DNA of 64,000 nucleotides from Platerodrilus igneus (taxonomy: Eukaryota; Arthropoda; Insecta; Coleoptera; Lycidae). The translations under genes and the position numbers were made by a program. The stretch covers positions 5,780,501 to 5,844,500 of the forward strand of contig JARFIW010001215.1 of assembly GCA_036346225.1 (NCBI GenBank). The letters are read 5' to 3'. Under the pieces are notes generated by a model that saw only the letters and a program-made list of their open reading frames with translations, searched no databases and had not been told where the DNA came from. Of the stretch, positions 33,151 to 43,399 are shown piece after piece (position 1 is the first letter of the stretch; each line of letters starts with the position of its first letter).

Positions 33151-33640
33151 TTTTTGCACTTCTACAATACACTTCTAGAGCAAATAACTATAAACAATGT
33201 AGCAACCTCCGCACTTAGGGAAAATTATACAATATGTTTTGCTTTCTAAGAATTGTATTCAATAGTACTACACATGTCGAAAAGTATCATCATAATTGGG
33301 TTTTCAGTCCTGGAACTGGTTACATGTGAACTGGTAGCGACGAGCAACCATATCTACATTGTTCAAGGAGGAAGGGGCTGCTTGCGCTAAGAACCAGGCA
33401 GTTGCGGTTTGACCATGCTCGAATTAGCACGTTCGTTATGGTAACGGCGGGTCGTGGTTGTATCGCTTTCGCATTAAAAATTGTAATATAGTTTTATTTA
33501 TCGATGCACATGTGTTATGTTGCACGGTAATGTTATATTCAGTTTATTCTTTTTTTAATCAATATACAGTCCACTATAATCGTTTATTTTCAAGGTTTTT
33601 TTATTTAGTTAAGCACAACTGAAATATGGGGAATACGAGC
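33151..33640. other. Non-coding, nothing firm
   Basis: Sequence between the Harbinger remnant and LINE copy 2. One short LINE-3'-end-like phrase at 33298-33325 (GGTTTTCAGTCCTGGAACTGGTT) suggests small scattered LINE pieces. Confidence 0.4.
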
Positions 33641-36097
33641 CTATGGAGTCGCTAAATTAAGTGATAAGAATTCGTGTTTATCATGAACTAACCTACACAT
33701 TTCCCTAAAATTTGCACAGTCTGCATCTATCACTATCTGCATGCAAAAGTCTAATCTCGGTCTAGCTCTACTTATTCTTTCCTATTTCTGATTGTAATAT
33801 ATTCCATACTATTCCCCAAAAATGCCTTAGAACGTATCCTGCCCTTCTATTTCTCCATATTTTTTTTGTTTTCCGTAGATATTTCTATTCCTCTACTAGT
33901 TCTATAACCTATTTGTTATTAACCTTGTCTGTCCATGCTATCATCCTTATACATCTGAAGCACAATATTCCAGAAGACTTCTATCTTTTTCTGTCTGCTT
34001 TTCCTACTGCCCCTATTTCATAGACGTATTGTGCTGTGCTCCACACATATGCTTTGAATAATTTTCTTCTTGTCTCTATGTTTGTTGTCTTTGAACATAT
34101 CCGCCGTTCTTTCTTGTTAGATGCAGTTCAGTCACCTTCTATTGTTTTACAGTTATATACCCTATTTCCCCGATATTCAGTGCTATGTGAAGGGGGGTAA
34201 GCAGCCTGTGGCTGCCAAGTTCCCCCAGCACTCGAACATTTGTCGAATTAATAGTTTTTCCAATATATCATTTCGCACAATCAACATTAGTTGAAAATAT
34301 TTCACAACCAACACCTGTAGTTGTTTATAATAATCATTAGATTTAAGTGCACTTATTTTTTCGTCCTTAGATTTCCGTCTTGAAACTGGTTGGATGCGTA
34401 CCTTCGCCTATTTATGTTCTGAGCTACCCTACACAGTTCCCTGAAATTCCAACAACAGCCTATGTATAGCTCGGTTCACCTTCTATTGTTTTCTAATTAT
34501 ATGCCCTATCTCATCAAGATTCAGTGGTACGTGAAGGGGTTAAGCAGCATGTGGCTGCCAAGGATCCCCAATACTTAGACATTTGCCGAATTAATAGTTA
34601 TCCAGTAAATACTTTCGTACAATTAACATTAGTTGAAAATATTGCAAGATCAATACCTGTAGTTGTTTATAATAATCATCATATTAATTGTTTTCATTAT
34701 TAGTTTTTCCATCTTGGGACTGGTTGGATGCGTAACTCCATCGATTTCGATTCTGAGCTAGCCTACACATTTCCGTGAAATTTCTACAACCTACATCTTT
34801 CACTATCTGTGTGCAATAGTCTACCTTAGGTCTACCTTTACTTCTCTTTTTTCCTATCTCTGCTTCTAGTATATTCCGCACTATTCTCTCAGGTCGTAGT
34901 ATATGACCTATCATCCCATCTCTCCTATTTTTTATTGTTTTCCACATAGTTCTTTCTTCCCCTACCATTTCTAGTCCCTTTTTGTTCTTAACTTTGTCTG
35001 TCCATGATATCTTCATCATACGTCTGTAGAACCACCTTTTTCTTGTCCACTTCTCCTACTGTCCAGGTGTCCCAGCCGTACAGTGCTGTACTTTACATAT
35101 GTTTTAAGCAATCTTTTCCTTGTTTCTATGTTTGTTGATTTGAACACAGTAGTTGCTTTTCTTGTTAAATGTAGCACGACTTTGTGCTAATCTTTGTTTT
35201 ATATATTTTGTGCTTTTCGCATCTTGCGTTATTTGGCTACGTAGGTAGAGGAAAACCGTAACCTCTTGTAAGTTCTCGTTACCTATTCGTATTGTTGTTT
35301 TTGGTTTATTTTCCCCTCCTTTGCATATTAGAAATTTAGTTTTATTTTTGTTAATTTTCACACCATATCTCTCTGTTAGAACTGCCTCCATTTCATTAAG
35401 AGCAGCTTTTAACTCTTCTTTGCTAGATGCCAATATCCCTATATCATCTGCAAATCTAAGCATATCAATCTTTTGTCGCTGCATAGTAATTCCAAATGTC
35501 TTCATGCATTTGACAGTATTCATTGCCTCTTCTATGTACAAGTTAAAAATTAATGGGGATAAGATACATCTGTCTCACCCCTTTCCTAATATTTATGTTC
35601 CTGCTCTAATTCTAATACAGCTGTTTGCTCTTTGTATAAGCTATGTACTATCTGTCTAACACTAAAACTCTTTCCAATCTTTTTGAGTATTTCGAACATT
35701 TTTTTTCCATTATACATTGTCGAATGCTTTTTCCAGATCTACAAACCCTATATACACGCTTTCCACCTTTTCTATTGTTTTATCCATTATCACCCTCAGA
35801 GCTAAAATAGCCTTCCGTGTTCCCCTGTATCACCTAAACCCAAATTGATCTTCTCCTAGTATTTCTTCAGCTCGTTTTTCCATTCGTCTGTACAATTCTA
35901 GTTAATGTTTTTGACACGTGTGCTGTCAGACTTATTGTTCGAAAATTTTCATATCTATCTGTGCTTCCTTTTTTTGGTATAGTTACTATGATGTTACGTT
36001 GCCTGTCTCATACATATAGCTAACAAGTTGGAAGAGACGTTCTATTACTGCTTGTCTAGCGGCTTTTAGAGTTTCTGCTTGCACCTTATCTGAGTTA
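33641..36097 (-). mobile_element. RTE-like LINE copy 2, 5' truncated
   Basis: Minus strand. RT part 35541-35104 (DMLRFADDIGILASSKEELK, catalytic box FADD intact), C-terminal part 35019-34684 (MMKISWTDKVKNKKG, then FTEMCRLAQNRN), then 3' modules in the order 34500-34720, 34175-34500 and 33641-34170. Upstream RT motifs are traceable to 36097, where homology stops at sequence rich in A. Frameshifted. Confidence 0.75.
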
Positions 36098-36704
36098 AAA
36101 AAACGGTAGTAAAAATAACCATTGTAAATAAGTTTACAAATTTTCTTTAATTATCCATGTTTAGTTTTTATATCATTAATAATTAATTAAGTGAACTGAT
36201 CACCAGGTTCTTTCCTTAATAGTAGCGCCTTATAGTAAAAAGCTATACCTGGGGATATTTGGAAAAAGTCAGGGAATTTTATTGATGTTACAAAGGGGGA
36301 ACCATGTAGATATTTTGGAAAAGCTGTCATCTATGACAGCTTTGACGTTCACCTGCACAACAAAAAAAGATTTATGTTGAGAAAGTTACCATCTTTTTAT
36401 TAAGAATTATTATATTATACTTCTTGTTGTACAAAATATGCAAAAACTGCAATATCTTTGAAACCATAAACAATTGGATTACAGCATATATTGTTATTCT
36501 TATAAGATATTGTTTACACTAGAACATCCTGCAATGTTATCCATCAGTTCTGAACACTCTATATAAATACATACTGCAATGAGTAAAAAATTTATTCATT
36601 ATCACTTCTTATCCACGAGATCTGCATAGAAAAACCTTTTTGTTGTCCATGTTGTAAGCTTTTTTTGGCAAGTGTTCCAATACATTACGTGGTCATAGAA
36701 CCGT
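36098..36704. other. AT-rich spacer with a short perfect hairpin
   Basis: No coding region. Positions 36320-36343 are a stem with 11-base arms (AAAGCTGTCAT / ATGACAGCTTT) and a 2-base loop. Confidence 0.6.
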
Positions 36705-39700
36705 TCATCATCAATAGGTCTTCAGTCCTGGAACTGTTTAGGCGTGTACCTTCATTGTTTCATATTCTGAGCTAACCTACACATTTCCCTAAAATTCTCA
36801 CAGGCTACATCTTTCACTATGTACGTGCAAGTCTAATTTAGGTCTACCTCTACTTCCTATCTTTGCTTGTAATAGATCCTGCACTAATCGCCAATTCCAT
36901 AGAAGTGTCCTATTATTCTATTTCCCCTATTTGTTGTTTCACAGACATCTTTCTCTCCTTACTATTTCTAGAACCTTTTTGTTATTAACTTTGTCTGTCC
37001 ATACTATCATCATCATACACCTGAAGCAAATGTTTCTATCTTTTTCCTGTCTGTTTCTCTTACTGTCCCCAATTCATAGCCGTACACTGCTGTGCTCCAC
37101 ACATATGCTTTCAACTATTTTTTCCTTGTTTCTATGTTTGTTGTGTTCGAACACAGCAGCCTCTCCTCCCTTGTTAGATATAGCATGACTCCCCTTCTAT
37201 TATTTTCTAAATATTTACCTTATTTCACCTATATTCAGTGTTATGCGAATGGAATTAAGCAACCTGAGCCTACCAAGATCCCCCAACACTTAGCCATTTG
37301 CCGAATTAATAGTTTTCCAATTCATCCTTTCGCACAATCAACATTTGTTTAGAATACTGCAAAACCAGCACCTGTAATTGTTTACAATAATCATCAGGTT
37401 TAAGTACAATTATTTTTTTTAACTTAGGTTTTTCGTCTTGGAATTGGTTGGATGCTTACCTACATTGATTTCTATTCTGAGCTAGCCTGCACATTTTCCT
37501 GAAATTACCACAGCCTATATTTTTCACTATCTGTGTGCAATAGTTTAACCTAGTACTACCTCTACCTCTCTTTTTCCTATCTCTGCTTCTAATATATCCT
37601 GTACTATTCCCTCGTGCCTTAGTATGTGGCCTATCGTCTCTTCTATTTTTTACTGTTTTCCACATATTTTTTTCTTCCCCTACCTTTTCAGGAACCTCTT
37701 TGTTCTTAACTTTGTTCGTCCATGATATCTTCATCATACGTCTATAGCACCACATTTCAAAAGCTTCTATCTTTTTTTTGTCTGCTTCACCTACTGACCA
37801 AGTTTCACACCTGTACAGCGCTATGTTCCACACATATGCTTTCAGCAATATTTTCCTTGTTTCTATGTTTGTTGCTTTTTCGTGTTAAATGCAGCACGGC
37901 CTTGTACTAATCTTTGTCTTATATCTTTTGCACCTTTCCCATCTTGTGTTATTTGGCTACCTAGATAGCAGAAATTCTTAACCTCTTTTAGGTTCTCATT
38001 TCCCATTCGTATTCTGGTTTTTGATTTATTATTCCCTTCTTGGTATTTTAGTTTTACTTTTGTTGATTTTCATACAGCATCGCCGTGTTAGTATCGTTTC
38101 CATTTCATTAAGCACTGCTTTTAACCCTTCCTTGCTAGATGCTAATACCACTCTATCATCTGTAGATCTAACTATATCAATCGTTTGTCCCTGCATAGTA
38201 ATTCCAAATGTCTTCCTGCATTTAACAGTATTCATTGCCTCTTCAATACACAAATTAAACATGAATGAGGATAGGACACATCTCCCTCTCAACCCTTTCC
38301 TAGTATTTACTTCTCTACGTTCCCTGTTTGCTTTTTTGTATAAGCTATGTACTATCCATCTATCTCTAAAAATCATTCCAATATTTTTGAGTATTTCGAA
38401 TATTTTTTTCATTTTACATTGCGAAATGCTTTTTCCAGACCCCTATATATATACCCTATATACACGCTTTTTCCTTTTTCTATTGTCCTCTCCATTATTT
38501 CTCTTATAGTTAAAATAGCTTCTCGTTTCCCTGTCTTGCGTAAACCCAAATTGATCTCTTCTAATATTTCTTCAGCCTGTTTTCCATCCATCTTTGTACA
38601 ATTCTTGTTAATATTTTTGACATGTGTGCTGTCAAGCTTATTGTTCGAAAATTTTCACATCTATTCGTACCTCTCTTCTTTAGTATAGTGACTATGATAA
38701 TACGTTTGAAATCTTTGGGTATCTCGCCTGTCTCATACATATAGCTTACAAGTTGGAAGAAACGTTGTGTTAGTGCTTGTGCAGCGGCTTGTAGAGTTTC
38801 TGCTTGCACCTAATCTGTACCCGACACCTTACTATTTTTCCGACCCTTTAATGCTAATTCAAACTTATACCGCAGTATAGGATATCCCAAGTCATGATTT
38901 TCAATGTCTGATTCCTGTTCTAATGCTGTTTGTTCCTCTCCTGTTGTTACGTGCCAAAGTGGCCCATAAACATGTTCAGGTTACGTTTGATGTGCGGAGG
39001 TTTCGCGCCATATTTTCAAAAGACGCGGTGCGCGGAATTTTAAAAGACTAGTCGCGTATTTCCGCTACGTCATAGTGCGTTTGCGCAGATCGCGCGACGC
39101 GAGAGGGTTGGACGAATAACTTCGCGCCGACGTGAAAAAGACAAGAAGTGGGGACAAGTTTCCTGTTCTCTCTATAACGTGGCGGTTTTGCCAGAATCTT
39201 CAAGGAGTGTGGACGTTAGAGATATCGTATCGTGCTTATCTTTATCTATGTAGATATCCTGCCTAATTATCTTTGTTGTCGCCCTTTACCTGGTTTTCCT
39301 TATCCGATCCCTACATAGGTAGATGAAATTTGAAGCCACCTAGGGCGAACCGTACTGCACGACCCGAGAATGAGCCGGAGACAGCACCGGAGCAAGCACC
39401 ATCTTCAACCACCCCGGGAGCGGAGCCCTGATTGCTGGTCCGAACGCGTTGGAAGAGCGTTGGCGTATCACCTTTAACTACCTCGACAGGGCCTCCGTAG
39501 CCTGATGGACTTGAAAAGAAGTCAACTTTAACGCAGGGACATATCCATGTGAGTAATTATTGTACTATCTTTTGTCTGAAATCTATGTATTTGTTTCCGA
39601 TAATTGCGTCGTAATTCGTGTATTGGTGACGTCATTGGCAGTTGGCTGCTTAAAATCTGTAATAAGATTGGCGTTGCTAACAGCCCGCGAAGTTGCTTTT

Positions 39701-41270
39701 TCATCACGCTTGCGCGATGTAATTATCGACTTTTTAATTGTAAGAATTATCGTATCGTATTTTTTCTAATTGTAACACTGTATATAAATTCCCTATATAT
39801 TTCTGCGATCTAACCACTTTCTCTATATTTTGTATAATGACGTTTCTTCTCGTGTCCCTTATATTTTTGCTGTACAGTTTTATATCCCTAAAATTCATTC
39901 TAATGTTTGTATGCTTCGGCTGTCTTTCCTATATCCATCTTAGTCTGTACCTCTTTGCACTTTTCATAAATCCATTGTTCTTTAGCTTTCCTGCATTTGC
40001 GAATAATTTCCCACTTTATGACTTTGTATCTCTGTTTTCCTGTTTCGTATGATCTATTTTTGTATTTTCGCCTTTCTTCTATTAAATTTAGGATATCTTC
40101 TGTTATCCATGGTTTCTTATTTTCTTTTTGTGTATACTCCAGAATCTCTGGCCGCCATGTCTAAGCTGGATTGAATGTTATTCCATTCCGTTTCTACTCC
40201 TTAGTTTCAGAAATTTTCGCGATATCTTTCAGCAATTCATTTGACTTTTTTCAAATCTTTCGTGGATATCTTTACCTTTTAGTTTCTCAAAGTCAAAGTG
40301 CTTTTTTTCTATTCCTTTTGTTCAAATTTTTAAATTTAAGAGCGGCCTTCATAATTCCGATGTTGTGGTCAGTATCTATATCTACTTCTGGATAGCTTCT
40401 ACAGTCTTTTACTTGATTCCTAAACCGTTGTCTAATAAGAATGTAATCTATTTAATATCTTCCTATATCCCTTGGCAGTTTCCATTTGTATTGTCTTTTA
40501 GCATGATGTTGAAATAATGTGTTTGTGATGATTAAATTGTTTTTGTCGCAAAATTTTACCAAACTATTTCTCCTGTCGTTTAAATAAACCTACTACTGCT
40601 CATACCCTACCCTCACCTTCCACTGCATTAAAATCCCCCGTAATTATTAAATTTTTATGTACTTTTATGTATCTTAGTATGACTTCAATATCTTTGTAGA
40701 TTGATTCTACCTCTTCCTCACTGTTGCTGGAGGTGGGCATGTATACGTGTATTATTACTGTATTTACCGGTTTAGATTCTAATCTAATCATGAGTACTCT
40801 ATCGTTCTTTTGTAAGTAGTTTTCTACACGTTGTCCTATCTTTTTTTGCATAACTATCTCCACACTAAAATTTCCTTCGGCTAATCCATTATGAATTACC
40901 CAAAGTCTTCACTCTAAAAATCCCCCGCTTCTGGCCACCGAACTTCGCTGATCCCTACTATGTCTAGTGCTAACCTATCCATTTCAATTTTTAAGTTCTC
41001 TAGTCTATCTACTTGCTTCATACTTCTAACATTCCACGCTCCGACTCGCAGAAGGTTCCCGATTCCTTTTCTAAATTTTTCGATCACACCTTCAAAGTAG
41101 TCCCCTCCCAGAGATCCGAATGGAGGACTATTTTACCTTCAGAAGATGCCATTATTTTAAATACAATTTAAGTATGTTGTGCACTTGGGAGGTAATGTGG
41201 TGGTTTCCCATTGCCTTCCACATCGCGGTAGTTTGTCTTAGAATGCCATAACGACCCCTATGGTCTCTGC
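36705..41270 (-). mobile_element. RTE-like LINE copy 3, longest copy, with solo LTR inside
   Basis: Minus strand. 5' end about 41270 with the endonuclease start, then 40863-40600 (GQRVENYLQKNDRVLMIRLE, IHVYMPTSSNSEEE, LIITGDFNAVEGEG), linker, RT pieces 38809-38561, 38591-38409 and 38412-38029 (catalytic box degraded), C-terminal part 37848-37456 (NIALYRCETWSVGEADKKKI, EAFEMWCYRRMMKISW), then 3' modules. Interrupted by an LTR at 38945-39777. Frameshifts throughout. Confidence 0.78.
38945..39777 (+). mobile_element. Solo Gypsy-type LTR with CTGT target duplication
   Basis: Starts TGTTACGTGCC and ends TGTAACA. It is flanked by CTGT at 38941-38944 and 39778-39781; LINE copy 1 at the same place reads uninterrupted (CTCTCCTGCATATAAATTCC at 28541-28559). 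833 bases, no internal region, so it is the product of recombination between two LTRs. Confidence 0.9.
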
Positions 41271-41536
41271 CAATTTAAGTACCGAAAGAGCCGCTGCCCT
41301 TTTTCGGGGACCTGTCTTAGTCTGGTTTCTCACTAAAGACCCAACTAATTTGGTTGAACATGTAGTGTGGTTCTTTAGATCACTGGAACGCAAAAGTCAT
41401 TCCACCGGTTCTGGTAATTTAGAACTTCTTCAAGGTGCAGGTCCATTCGGAATGGCAAAAAGTATCACCAAAAAATTAAAATATATGGACCAATATATAT
41501 GCAATCCGTGCATAGACAATTTTATAATACTTACAG

Positions 41537-42005
41537 ATTTAGAAACATAAACTGCCGAGCACCAGGATCATCTCACGACACTGCTGTATTGAGAAGCTCG
41601 GGTTTATTTCAAAACTGGGAATGTATAATACCAAAGGTAATGTTTGTGAAAGTTAAATGAAAATTTTTTTATTTACTTTGGTTTTTTTAGAATACAAGTA
41701 TAGTTAATGGTATACATATACCCTGTATGATTATAGGAGATCCAGCATATCCACTTCTGCCATGGCTGATTAAAGGGTTTATTAAATCAGCACAATTATC
41801 TACCACAGAAGAATCTTTTCATGCCTATTTAAACAGTGACTGGGTGCGTGTTGAAATAGTCTTTGCTAGACTTGAAGCCCACTGACGATGTCTATTAAAA
41901 TGCACTGATATTCATTATACGTTTGCACTTCATAGCATATCAACATATTGCATTTTACACAATCTCGTGGAGACAAAAAAGAAGTTATATATAGATGCAT
42001 TATCC
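41537..42005 (+). pseudogene. PIF/Harbinger transposase, C-terminal half with small intron
   Basis: Plus strand encodes NCRAPGSSHDTAVLRSSGLF (second catalytic Asp in HDT), then after a GT-AG intron of about 52 bases (41638-41690, ending TTTTTTAG) NTSIVNGIHIPCMIIGDPAY, PLLPWLIKGF, TTEESFHAYLNSDWVRVEIV with the final catalytic Glu, and the HNLVETKK end. One stop near 41882. It is the complement of the half at 32240-32825. Confidence 0.8.
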
Positions 42006-43394
42006 AATGGAAATTTCTGTCCCATAGGAATGCAGGGTTTGAAGTAGCTGGTTCTGCTGGGTCTTTCCAGTGTTTTTGGGAATTGGTTCTGTTTCCAGCA
42101 CGTGCTTTTTGATATATGGTAACATCTCCCACCTCTGAAGGGTGTTGTGCAGTCAAGTTGATACGTAGTGGTTAAGCTCTAGTGGGTGCAAGTTGTATGT
42201 CTTTGGTGTGGATCTTTATAGCGCTCAGTTCAAGTCGAACCCAGTAGCTGTTGGGTCAGTTCTTCTTTGGTTTGGATGAGGTCTGGTCGAGTTTGTTTCG
42301 AAACGACTCTTGGATGATGATTGATTAGGCGTCGCCGTGGATCAATGTAGTCAGCGTAAGACTACGGATCCCAAGGTCCTGGGTTCAAATCCCGACACGG
42401 CCGACTGCTTGAAAAATGGCAGGTGAGCATTTTTCACAAAGATTACGCCCTCGTTCGGATGAGACGTAACATGGAGGTCCCGTGTGTGAGTGTTGTCACG
42501 CACGTTAAAGATCCCTACCTTGCCTGGAACGGCAAGGGTTCGGCAAAATTCTAAATTTCCAGGCAACAAAAAACTCACCTCCTGGCCAATGTAGTACCTT
42601 TGGGTGGAGCATTGGAAATGTACATGAACGGATGATGATTGATTTCAGATCGTAACCATATTGCCATACATGAAAAGAGCAGGGTCCACGTCGTTGGCAT
42701 ATTTGGTTCTGAAACGGCGTTCGCGTTGTTTTTGTTTGGTACGGCGGTGTCGGTCTTCTCCGTAGATGTCTACTGCTGGGCAGTGAAGTTCTCCCGGATG
42801 TGGTAGAAGTTGATCAAAAAAGTACCAATGGCATCTTTTTCTTGCTGTGCAGTTCGCACACGTTCTGTCAGATCGACGACGGCTGCATACTTGGTCTGTA
42901 GTTTAATTGGGTTGGTGCCCAGTGATAATAGGCAATTTTGCTGGTGCTAGCAGTGCTAGTCGGATGTGTCGGCCAATTGATTACTGAATGGAATTCTCCC
43001 AAAGGCTGCTGAACTCGGTCAAGAATTTGGCTGAAAACTGGTGAGTTGCAGTTGGCGTAGGAGGTTTGTTTGTAGTGACGGCCATCACCCTTCGGCTTCA
43101 GTGAAGCGTCTGGCAGTTGTGTGCTCTGAAATGTATGGATCCTCGCTCTTGATCCATTACTACTTTCTGGTATCGAAGCCAGGATTACTCTAAGGTGACA
43201 TCCTCGGCCGAGTTAGTTACTACCAGGAAAGGTTCGTGGTTCGACACATGTCCGAGGGTGAATGACATGCAGAACTTTCTTTGGTAGCCATTTCTGTCCC
43301 TGGCTGGAGGTATAGTAGAGTTCTACCCGTGAGCCTGTGGGTATTTGATCTTCCTTGATCATACAGGACGATGCTCCTGTATCCATTAGTACGC
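42006..43394. other. Unassigned GC-richer stretch hosting a SINE
   Basis: Apart from the SINE at 42327-42629, the minus strand has broken frames (for example VDLTERVRTAQQEKDAIGTF near 42870, and LMDTGASSC near 43390, which looks like a retropepsin motif). They do not join into a recognisable protein. Likely a decayed retroelement. Confidence 0.35.
42327..42629 (+). mobile_element. Complete tRNA-derived SINE, 15-bp target duplication
   Basis: GGCGTCGCCGTGG start, A-box-like and B-box (GGTTCAAATCC) sequences, then a body with GTGTTGTCACGCACG and GCCAATGTAGTACC. Flanked by GGATGATGATTGATT at 42312-42326 and 42630-42644. Length 303 bases. Pol III transcription is expected from the boxes; it is mobilised by a LINE in trans. 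Confidence 0.92.
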
Positions 43395-43399
43395 TCGAC

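Noticed and set aside
42327..42420. Possible tRNA gene
   Set aside because: A and B boxes are present but no cloverleaf is complete, and the sequence recurs with a SINE body and target duplications.
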